Source: Anammoximicrobium sp032229885 (lineage in GTDB: Bacteria; Planctomycetota; Planctomycetia; Pirellulales; Pirellulaceae). Taken from it: 22,341 bases of DNA. The stretch covers positions 1 through 22,341 of the forward strand of contig JAVYAJ010000060.1 of assembly GCA_032229885.1 (NCBI GenBank). Direction: 5' to 3'. This document shows, one piece after another, positions 1 to 6,983 of this stretch (position 1 is the stretch's first letter; every line of letters starts with the position of its first letter). Made by a program: the position numbers and the translations under genes. Under the pieces are notes generated by a model. It did not search any database. It had not been told where the DNA came from and saw only the letters and a program-made list of their open reading frames with translations.

Positions 1-460
1 AATATGGCCTTCGGCCAAAAGAGGCACGCGCGCGGCACCAGCCCTGGGGCGTTGCCCCAGGCTACGGTGATCGGAGGCCTTCGGCCAAACAGATTCTGGG
101 GTTGCGGGCGCTAGCCCGCGTTAGGTGGGATCGGTATTGGATGACTGGTGCGCAGCACAGACGATAGGAAGCGTGTTGGCCGAAGGCCATCACCAACGCG
201 TCACCGCGGCCCGCATGAATATGACCTTCGGCCACAAGAGGCAAGGGCGCGGCGCCAGCCCTGGGGTGTTGCCCCAGGCTACGGTGATCGGAGGCCTTCG
301 GCCAAAGAGATTCAGCGTCCAAACGGGGCTTCCCGACCGTGTGCTGTTGGGCATCAGAGTCTTAGTTCGCATCATGCGCGCACGACGCGCGCATCTTGTA
401 CACTGGTCTGTACAGTCCACTTTTGGCTCGCGAGCAACAGCTCGCGTCAGGATTATGGAT
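1..460. repeat. Mosaic palindromic repeat region, copy 1
   Basis: This stretch has no convincing gene and is built from short hairpin-forming blocks. A block at 1-96 is repeated directly at 218-313 (period 217). Both contain the hairpin CCTGGGGC-GTT-GCCCCAGG (43-61; 260-278 with one change) and the 13-base hairpin TGGCC-TTC-GGCCA or close variants (5-17, 76-86, 293-303). Block 136-194 contains the same hairpin at 177-189. Block 357-424 carries ATGCGCGC...GCGCGCAT (374-394). Blocks 136-194 and 357-424 recur in reverse orientation near 19.7 kb, with 56/59 and about 59/68 matches by hand count. Translations of this DNA in several frames are artefacts. The region looks like a dispersed repeat family; its mobility or function is unknown. 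Confidence 0.85.
429..446 (+). other. Perfect hairpin just upstream of prmC
   Basis: Arms CGCGAGC (429-435) and GCTCGCG (440-446) are perfectly complementary around the loop AACA. The hairpin sits 21 bases before the prmC ATG, so it may lie in the leader of that transcript. It could be the edge of the repeat mosaic rather than a regulator. There is no T-run after it, so a terminator is unlikely. Confidence 0.45.
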
Positions 461-467
461 TAGCATC

Positions 468-1391
468 ATGTCAGACGCCCAGGAATGGACCATCGGACGG
501 CTGCTGACGTGGACGACCGACTATCTGAAACAGCACGGCGCGGCGAACCCGCGTCTGGACGCCGAGGTGTTGCTGGCCGACGTCCGCAATTGCCAGCGGA
601 TCGAACTGTATACGGCCTTTGACGTCGTCGCGGACGAGGCGACGCGAGCCGCGTTTCGTGAGCACGTCCGCCGCCGAGCCGCCGGCGAGCCGGTGGCGTA
701 TCTGGTCGGGCGCCGCGAGTTTTTTTCGCTCTCGTTCCGGGTCACTCGCGACGTACTGATTCCCCGCCCGGAAACCGAGCATCTGGTCGTCGAGTGCTTG
801 GATCTCCTGAAGCAACCTCCGCTGCACGAGCAGGTCGCCCGCGTGGCCGACGTCGGCACGGGCAGCGGCGCGATCGCCGTGTGCATCGCCAAACACGTCC
901 TCGCCTGCCGAGTCCTGGCCATCGATATCAGCGAGGCCGCGCTGGATGTCGCGCGGGACAATGCGCACCGGCATGAAGTGGCCGAGCGGATCGAGTTTCT
1001 GCACAGCGATCTGCTGGCCGACGCCCCGGCGGACGTCCTGTTCGACGTCATCGCGAGCAACCCGCCCTACGTCAGTCTGCCGGAATGGGACCAGTTGCCG
1101 ACCGAGATCAAAGCGTTCGAGCCGCGGGCGGCTTTGGTGGGCGGCGCGTCCGGCAGCGAGACAATCGCCCGGCTGATCCCGCAGGCCGCCGAACGCCTCC
1201 GCCCCGGCGGCTGGTTGTTGATCGAGATCAGCCCCATGACCGAAGCGGCCGTCTGCGATCGGTTCGGCGAAGACGGCCGCTTTTCATCGCCCCGGATCGT
1301 CAAGGATCTGGCCGGCTTGGCGCGGATCGTCAAAGCACAACGCGTCGGGGGCGAGCCCCGGGCGAAAGCGTCGCAGCGCGCCGGGCAGTGA
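468..1391 (+). CDS. prmC: Peptide chain release factor N5-glutamine methyltransferase PrmC
   Basis: PrmC (HemK) uses S-adenosylmethionine to methylate the glutamine of the GGQ motif in release factors RF1 and RF2, raising termination efficiency. The 307-residue product has the usual PrmC N-terminal helical domain followed by the hallmark GEPVAYLVGRREFFSL stretch and IPRPETEHLV. The SAM-binding motif DVGTGSGAIAV starts near residue 127. The catalytic NPPY is at 198-201, and it binds the substrate glutamine. Length is slightly above the usual 280-290 because of a basic tail (QRVGGEPRAKASQRAGQ). The frame is open further upstream, but that part lies in repeat DNA, so ATG 468 is chosen. No good Shine-Dalgarno is seen. 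In many bacteria prfA precedes this gene; here repeat DNA does. fmt follows 272 bases later. Confidence 0.93.
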   Translation: MSDAQEWTIGRLLTWTTDYLKQHGAANPRLDAEVLLADVRNCQRIELYTAFDVVADEATRAAFREHVRRRAAGEPVAYLVGRREFFSLSFRVTRDVLIPRPETEHLVVECLDLLKQPPLHEQVARVADVGTGSGAIAVCIAKHVLACRVLAIDISEAALDVARDNAHRHEVAERIEFLHSDLLADAPADVLFDVIASNPPYVSLPEWDQLPTEIKAFEPRAALVGGASGSETIARLIPQAAERLRPGGWLLIEISPMTEAAVCDRFGEDGRFSSPRIVKDLAGLARIVKAQRVGGEPRAKASQRAGQ

Positions 1392-1544
1392 TCTCGAGTC
1401 TGTTCGCGCGTCGCAAGATCCGGGCGAGAACGCGAACCCTCGAAATCCGACGTGTCGCGGCATCGAGCGAGCGGCGACGGACGCTCGCTTGTTGGCAGGC
1501 TGGGTCCAGCGCGAGGTCGGCGCCTCGCTCTCAAAGGCCTGCGT

Positions 1545-1574
1545 CTGGCAGAGCGTCTGGCGAGGCGGTATATT
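1545..1574 (+). promoter_or_regulatory. Possible sigma70-like promoter for fmt
   Basis: CTGGCA (1545-1550) and TATATT (1569-1574) are separated by 18 bases, in the 272-base space between prmC and fmt. This would give a leader of roughly 80 bases. The match is modest and the element may be fortuitous in GC-rich DNA. Nothing else in 1392-1663 looks like a gene. Confidence 0.25.
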
Positions 1575-1663
1575 TCGGCTGCTTGTAGCGCTGAATTCCG
1601 CCAGTTTGTTTCGATCATCGAGAGGGCGCCCGGCGAGCGTCCAGAACCCTGCGCGAGGCGGTC

Positions 1664-2623
1664 ATGCGATTGCTGATGATGGGCACCGGGTCGTTTGCCG
1701 TTCCGTCGTTCGCCTCGCTGTTGGACTCGAATCACGAAGTCCTCGCGTTGGTGGTCCGCCCGGCGACACCGCCCAAGGGACGTAGCAAATCGTTGCCCAC
1801 GCCCATGCGCGACCTGGCGGCGGCTCGCCAAGTGCCCATTCTCGAACCCGAGGACATCAATGCGCCGTCGGCACGGCAGGCATTGGCTGCGCTGGACGCC
1901 CAACTGATGGTCGTGTGCGATTACGGCCAGATCCTCTCAGCCGACACGCTCGCGGTGTGTCCCTACGGCGGCATCAATCTGCACGCCTCGCTGCTGCCCA
2001 AATATCGCGGCGCTGCGCCGATCAATTGGGCCATCTTCCACGGCGAGTTGGAATCGGGCGTCACCGTGCTGCACATGACGCCTCGCTTGGACAGCGGACC
2101 GTGCCTGGTCCAGCGTCGCACGCCGATCGGACCGGACGAAGACGCGATCCAGTTGAAACAGCGCCTGTCGCAACTCGGCGTCGACGCGGTGCACGCGGCG
2201 CTCGAGCTGATCGCCGGTTGGGATGGACACTCGCCATTGGGCGTCGTTCAGGATCCGCAACAGGCAACCAAGGCGCCGCGGCTGAAAAAGGCCGATGGCC
2301 AGGTCGTTTGGACTCGCACCGCCGTGCAGATCGCCAATCAAGTCCGCGCGTTCCAGCCCTGGCCGGGCACATTTACGACTTGGCGTCGCACACACGGCGA
2401 GCCTCAGCGGCTGATTTTGGAACGCGTTTCGCGTGTCGATTCCCCCGACGTGAGTGGCCAACCGGGCGAAGTCGTCGTGGTCGAACGATCGCGGCTGCTG
2501 GTCGCCACCGGCGAGGGTCTATTGTCGCTGGATCGTGTACAACCGGCCGGCAAGCGAAGCATGGACATCGGCGATTTCCTGCGCGGGCATCCGTTCAGCG
2601 TCGGTGATCGGTTCGGGCAATAG
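1664..2623 (+). CDS. fmt: Methionyl-tRNA formyltransferase
   Basis: Fmt transfers a formyl group from 10-formyltetrahydrofolate to Met-tRNAfMet for bacterial translation initiation. The 319-residue product begins MRLLMMGTGSFAVPSF, the typical Rossmann start of the formyltransferase fold. The catalytic triad of the family is intact: N105 and H107 in INLHASLLPKYRGAAPI, and D143 in PRLDSGP. A C-terminal OB-like domain follows (about 210-319), containing the expected AFQPWPGTFT stretch. The length is normal. A purine-rich GAGGCGG lies a few bases before ATG 1664. The gene is often paired with def (deformylase), but no def is visible here. It lies downstream of prmC on the same strand, so both serve translation, although the 272-base gap argues against tight coupling. 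Confidence 0.95.
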   Translation: MRLLMMGTGSFAVPSFASLLDSNHEVLALVVRPATPPKGRSKSLPTPMRDLAAARQVPILEPEDINAPSARQALAALDAQLMVVCDYGQILSADTLAVCPYGGINLHASLLPKYRGAAPINWAIFHGELESGVTVLHMTPRLDSGPCLVQRRTPIGPDEDAIQLKQRLSQLGVDAVHAALELIAGWDGHSPLGVVQDPQQATKAPRLKKADGQVVWTRTAVQIANQVRAFQPWPGTFTTWRRTHGEPQRLILERVSRVDSPDVSGQPGEVVVVERSRLLVATGEGLLSLDRVQPAGKRSMDIGDFLRGHPFSVGDRFGQ

Positions 2624-2938
2624 GCGGGCCAGTTTCGCCACGGCCGCGCAGATCGCCGCCACGGCCAGGACCGGCGAGAACCCGCATCTTTCAACGGACA
2701 GTGGCTGATACGACAATTTAGCGGCGGCGTTTCGATTCGACGGCGCCGCGGACGGTGTTGCGCCCCCAGCACACGTGCGCGGGGCGGCGACGCGCTGCGC
2801 AGGCTGGCTGGCCACCGTCGGATGGATCGCCAGGCGCGATGCGCTGCGGTCCGCCTGTGCGGGCCTCAAGCCGACTGTGTTCTGGTTGGCGTCGCCCCTG
2901 ACCCGTTCGACGATACTCAGCTGTTGGAGAATCCCGTC
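2624..2938. other. Intergenic region, no gene recognised
   Basis: Between fmt and the large secreted protein lie 315 bases. The frame of the downstream gene stays open back to 2822, but the extra residues are arginine/cysteine-rich and precede a good signal peptide, so they are treated as non-coding. I see no RNA gene, no T-tailed terminator hairpin and no clear promoter. Confidence 0.5.
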
Positions 2939-5900
2939 ATGAAGATCAGGCCAATTCTGTCTGCCCTGCTCGGGTTGATCGCGATTGGGGGTCGGGCAGC
3001 CGAGCTCGTCGATACACCCGCCCAGCATTTGATTTTGCCTCCGGCGCGGCCAGTGGTCGTCGATGGTCGGCTGGACGAATGGGACATGGCCCACACGCCG
3101 TACACGATCACGGCCAGCGGACAGAACCCGTTGAACGACGTGCACAATGTCGATCCGGCGAATCCCGTCAAGGGCGATAGCGATCTGAGTGGCCGCGTGG
3201 CGTTGGCGTGGGACTCGCAGTATCTGTACGTAGCCGGCCAGATGATCGACGACCATTTGTGCGGCGTCCGCCCGGACAGCCTCGGCAACCAAGGCCCGGC
3301 GGGCTGGGCCTGCGACAGCCTGATGGTCGCCGTCGCGTCGTTCCGCCAGCCGATGAAATCGAACTCGCCTTTCAGCCCCACGCCGTTTCTGGCCCTCCGC
3401 TACGCGCCGACCGGACCACAGCCTCGCGGCTCGCTGGTTCCGGGAGGCCCCTCGGTGCTCGATAAACGGGATCTACACTGGATGTTGACCAAAAACTCGC
3501 GCTGGGCCGTGGCCGAGACGGAGAACGGATACGACGTCGAAGCGGCGATCCCGTGGCTCGATCTGGAGTATGTGGCTCGGCCGGGCGAACGGCTGTTCAT
3601 CGCTTTTCTGGCTGCCGACATCGATCCGGACGAGGCGTTGAATCAACTCGGCTGGGCCTATCACGGCGATCCCAAGCAACACCCGCTGTTTCGACTGGCT
3701 GAGCGCGCCGATGCGCTGGGCGACGTGGCCGTGGCAAGGGACCGTGCGCCCCTGGATCAACCCGTTTCCATTCGCGGGGCGTTGGACGCGTTGGCCGAGG
3801 CGACGCGTTTCGAGGCCATCCGTATCCGCGACGCACGGGGGACGCTCGTCTCCCAGCAGCACATCGGCGCCGATGTCCCGGCGGGAAAGACGCTGGTCGA
3901 AGTGTGGCAGTTGGCCGCCGACAGCATCGCGGAGCCCGGCGATTACACGGTCGATCTGATTGCCGACGTCGGCGGCCAGACCCGCGCGGTCGCCCAGGCG
4001 CCGTTGACGATGGTCGATCCGCAGCCGCGGCCGGCCCTCGTTCAAAACCCGCCCGGCGAGATCCGCCACATGAGCCCGGCGCGCGTGGGACACAACGCCT
4101 ACGGCGAACATCGCGTCGGTTTCTATCGACACGGCTGGGTGAACAGCAAAGAAGACTATGTTCCGTATCTTCGACGGCACGTGGAGCCGAATCTCAAAGC
4201 CGAGACGCGCGGAGCGATCCAAACGAAAAGCCCTTGGGGTTCTGTCAATGCTTTCCGCTGCCTGGCGCTGCACCGCTTGACCGACGATCCTGAATACGTC
4301 CAGTTGGCCCGCGATACGATGGATTACATGCTCGACCTGCGCGATTTGGGCTGGTTCAAGTTGACGGCCATCGTGCAATACCGGTTCCTGACCTGGAAGC
4401 AGGATCCGCACAGCCCGTTCGCGCCGCCCGACGCCGAGCGTCGCTATCGGGCCAATCTCTGCCGTGTGGCGGCCGAGCCGGACAACGAGCTGTTCGCGGA
4501 ATCGGGAACGCACAACCGCGTCTGGCATCGATATGTATTGCTCAAGATCGCCTGCGATGTTGCCCGAGCGGACGGACAACCGATCGATCCCCGCGCCGTC
4601 GAGTACACGGAGTATCACGATCGCCTGATCGGCCAGGTTGGCGATACGGATGACGCCTCGGCCGGCTATCACTGGGTGTTCTTCAACGCCGCGGTCGCCT
4701 GGTATTTCCATACGGGCGACTGGGACGCCTTTGTGCAACATCCGGGTTTTCGCCGCACGTTGTCCCGCTACGTCGAGATGGTCAGCCCCAGCGGCGCCTG
4801 CCCGCCCTTTGCTTCGTGTTCCGGATGGCCGGAGGTCGGCGACTCGATGTGGGCCTACGAGTGGATGTCGCGTTTGACCCGAGACGGACGATTTCGGTGG
4901 ACCAGTCACCGGATTGCCGAGTACTATTACAATCACCTGGATCATCGGGCCAACCAGTATCATCTGCCGTTCGATACGGCTCGCAACAACTTTGTCCTGG
5001 CCTATCTGCTGGCGGACGACACGGTGCCGCCGACTCCGCCGCCCGGCGCCAGCCGCGTGACGTGGCGACACCCGCTCGAGCAGGTTCCCCTGGACCAGCT
5101 CCGCGCCCGCCCGGGCACGAGCCCGATGGCGATGATTTCCGACCGTTGGATCCCCGACAAGGTCGTGCTGAGCAGCGGCAACGGCCCGCAGAGTCTCTGG
5201 GGACTCGTCGAATTGCTGCCGGTCGCCGGACACGGCGGCGAGGTCCCCGGAAACATCATCGCGCTGATGCAGCACGACGCCGCGTTGTTCGCCGGTCAGG
5301 GCTACTACGAGAATACGCCGGACTTTCAGAACCTGCTGTGGGTCGAGGACTTGGACGGCGTGGCGTCCGATCCGCGGCCGATGGAAACGCAAGTCCCCCT
5401 GTTTGCGGACGATCCACGGTTGTGCACGGCCGTCCGGATTCGCACCGCCGCTTATCAGCATCTGCCGCTCACCTACACGCGCGATCTCGTGTTCTGTCGC
5501 GACGGGTTCCTGGTCGTCAAGGATCGCGTCGAGTTCGAATCGACGCTCAAGCTGCGGTTGGGGCCGTGCTTTCAGACGCGAAACCTGGGGCCGCAGTGTG
5601 GCGAGAACTGGTTCAACACCTATTACGACGAGCTGTACTACACCGGGCTCGGGCTGGGCCGCGGCGTCCAGGCCATTCGGAATCCGGCGTGGGATCTGCT
5701 GGTCTATTTTTCGCCGCGCCCCGGCCGCGCCCATACCGTCGTGGATCGGACGGGCGAGAACCCGTATCGCGGCTCGCCGATCCAGTTGCGACAGGTCTGG
5801 TCCGGCCTGGCTCGCGCGGGCGACGAGCTCAGCTTCACCTCGATCCTCCTACCGCACGCTCCGACTTTCACCCCCGCCGACCTGATTCAACCGCCGGCGG

Positions 5901-6223
5901 ATTCCGCCGACTCGCCGCGGATCGAGGTGCTGCGAGACGATGACGAGGTGACCGCGGTCAAAGCGATCAGCGAGACGGACCCCTGGAATAAGATCCGCGA
6001 CGAGACCTGGGTTCTGCTGAACACCACCGACCAGACGGTCCAAGCTGGACCGCTGGACAGCGACGCTCAGGTCGCCGTGGTCCGACTCGAGCCCGACGGG
6101 GCGATCCGAGCCTGTACAGCGGTCGGCGGCAGTCGGCTGCGCTTTCGCGACAAGGATCTCTGGCCCGAAGCGACCAAGTTGCCACCGGCCGCGCTCGCCA
6201 TGCCCGACGAGCTGCAGCGTTAG
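2939..6223 (+). CDS. Large secreted protein: CBM9-like domain plus putative heparinase II/III-like toroid and beta domain
   Basis: The 1094-residue product begins with a signal peptide (MKIRPILSALLGLIAIGGRAA, cleavage near 20-21), so it is exported. Residues about 30-260 resemble a CBM9-like sugar-binding domain: VVDGRLDEWD near 40-49, then an LAWDSQYLYVAGQM strand pattern. A linker follows. Residues about 395-700 are helical and Trp/Tyr/His-rich (YVQLARDTMDYML, ESGTHNRVWHRYVLLKIACD), like an alpha/alpha-toroid. About 715-1060 looks like an all-beta domain (FCRDGFLVVKDRVEF, FNTYYDELYYTGLG). This order fits polysaccharide lyases of the heparinase II/III or alginate-lyase type, but I cannot identify catalytic residues or the substrate. 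ATG 2939 is chosen because it starts the signal peptide and has GGAG upstream. It stands alone; no sulfatase, SusCD or regulator is adjacent. A non-catalytic binding protein is an alternative. Confidence 0.6.
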   Translation: MKIRPILSALLGLIAIGGRAAELVDTPAQHLILPPARPVVVDGRLDEWDMAHTPYTITASGQNPLNDVHNVDPANPVKGDSDLSGRVALAWDSQYLYVAGQMIDDHLCGVRPDSLGNQGPAGWACDSLMVAVASFRQPMKSNSPFSPTPFLALRYAPTGPQPRGSLVPGGPSVLDKRDLHWMLTKNSRWAVAETENGYDVEAAIPWLDLEYVARPGERLFIAFLAADIDPDEALNQLGWAYHGDPKQHPLFRLAERADALGDVAVARDRAPLDQPVSIRGALDALAEATRFEAIRIRDARGTLVSQQHIGADVPAGKTLVEVWQLAADSIAEPGDYTVDLIADVGGQTRAVAQAPLTMVDPQPRPALVQNPPGEIRHMSPARVGHNAYGEHRVGFYRHGWVNSKEDYVPYLRRHVEPNLKAETRGAIQTKSPWGSVNAFRCLALHRLTDDPEYVQLARDTMDYMLDLRDLGWFKLTAIVQYRFLTWKQDPHSPFAPPDAERRYRANLCRVAAEPDNELFAESGTHNRVWHRYVLLKIACDVARADGQPIDPRAVEYTEYHDRLIGQVGDTDDASAGYHWVFFNAAVAWYFHTGDWDAFVQHPGFRRTLSRYVEMVSPSGACPPFASCSGWPEVGDSMWAYEWMSRLTRDGRFRWTSHRIAEYYYNHLDHRANQYHLPFDTARNNFVLAYLLADDTVPPTPPPGASRVTWRHPLEQVPLDQLRARPGTSPMAMISDRWIPDKVVLSSGNGPQSLWGLVELLPVAGHGGEVPGNIIALMQHDAALFAGQGYYENTPDFQNLLWVEDLDGVASDPRPMETQVPLFADDPRLCTAVRIRTAAYQHLPLTYTRDLVFCRDGFLVVKDRVEFESTLKLRLGPCFQTRNLGPQCGENWFNTYYDELYYTGLGLGRGVQAIRNPAWDLLVYFSPRPGRAHTVVDRTGENPYRGSPIQLRQVWSGLARAGDELSFTSILLPHAPTFTPADLIQPPADSADSPRIEVLRDDDEVTAVKAISETDPWNKIRDETWVLLNTTDQTVQAGPLDSDAQVAVVRLEPDGAIRACTAVGGSRLRFRDKDLWPEATKLPPAALAMPDELQR

Positions 6224-6228
6224 CGCGG

Positions 6229-6596
6229 TCATTCGGTCGCGCCTGCTGCGAACGGACTGCATGCAGCCGACGGATGGCCCGAGAGCCGTGCCGCGATAAT
6301 TGCTTCCTGGTCGCCGCCAGCCGTTTATTCGCCGGAGGGGACTCTAGTTTCTGTCCGTCCAGGGTCCGTTCGAAACCCTGTTCAACAAATCGCTGGCGAA
6401 TGTTCCCAACGGTCCTTGTCCGGCAGGAAAATGCGTCAGCAATTCTCTGGTCGGTCCAGTTTGGACCGTCGGCATCGGCCTTTAAGAGACTTTGAGCCAG
6501 ACGTACTTTCTCGCTGGTTCCTTGGAGTCTTTTGATGGCCATCTCGCACGTCTGCCGCTCATCCTTTGTCAATCTGACAATATACTTCTTCTGCAC
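6229..6596 (-). pseudogene. IS630-family transposase remnant (truncated, frameshifted)
   Basis: Reading from GTG 6596, the product starts MQKKYIVRLTKDERQTCE and contains KADADGPNWTDQRIADAF and SCRTRTVGNIRQRFVEQGFE, the N-terminal helix-turn-helix half of IS630/Tc1-like transposases. A GGGAGGGAG ribosome binding site precedes the start. After residue 93 (near 6318) this frame loses similarity. A neighbouring frame then reads GDQEAIIAARLSG, the expected continuation, and stops at 6229. An indel near 6318 therefore broke the gene. The DDE catalytic domain is absent, as the fragment runs into the end of the preceding plus-strand gene. It cannot encode an active transposase. No terminal inverted repeats or TA duplication could be recognised. 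Confidence 0.75.
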
Positions 6597-6796
6597 GGCG
6601 CTCCCTCCCTGATTCGAGGAGGCTTGGTGAATCCTGGGGAAATCCGCCAGGTGGAAGCGACAGATCCTCCGGCGGCGGCGAATCCGACCACGCCGCCGCG
6701 GCCATCGCTCACCTCCGTCGAGCGGTGTTCACAGCCAAAGCTCGCCCCCCCGCTAAATAGCAGAACTTGGACGAGCCGGATGACCAGCGGAATCGA

Positions 6797-6814
6797 TGAC
6801 AGCTATGGCTGTCA
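6797..6814. repeat. Inverted repeat TGACAGC-TATG-GCTGTCA
   Basis: Two perfect 7-base arms surround a 4-base loop. It could be a protein-binding site, a short hairpin or the remains of an element end. There is no second copy in the window that I found. Confidence 0.4.
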
Positions 6815-6849
6815 ACACCGTTCCGGCTGGCGAGCGACGTGATCCCCGG

Positions 6850-6863
6850 TGAGTCATGACTCA
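6850..6863. repeat. Perfect 14-base palindrome TGAGTCATGACTCA
   Basis: The sequence equals its own reverse complement over 14 bases. It lies 120 bases beyond the stop codon of the minus-strand efflux gene. A dimeric regulator or recombinase site is possible, but no nearby start codon needs it. Confidence 0.4.
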
Positions 6864-6983
6864 AGAACGACCAGCCGCCCGGTCCGCTCCGAGGGGCCGA
6901 AAGCGTCTCGTACCAATACCCGAAAATCAGAGTCGCGCAACCCGAACATTTCGGTTTGACCGGGCAGTGGATTCGTGTCGCGA

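Larger units (their letters stand above)
6597..6983. other. Intergenic region with two palindromes, no gene recognised
   Basis: This 387-base space lies upstream of the transposase relic and downstream of the outer-membrane efflux gene. Several short frames are open but none resembles a known protein. Its first part may belong to the dead IS element. It holds the two inverted repeats listed separately (6797-6814 and 6850-6863). No T-tailed terminator is seen for the efflux gene that ends at 6984. Confidence 0.4.

Noticed and set aside
62..507. Short open frames over the first repeat region
   Set aside because: They are translations of palindromic repeat modules, and similar peptides arise from the second copy; no ribosome binding sites or domains.
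3473..5734. A 753-residue open frame on the minus strand
   Set aside because: It lies wholly inside the large secreted-protein gene, is Arg/Val/Ile-rich with no recognisable domain, and is the usual antisense shadow in GC-rich DNA.
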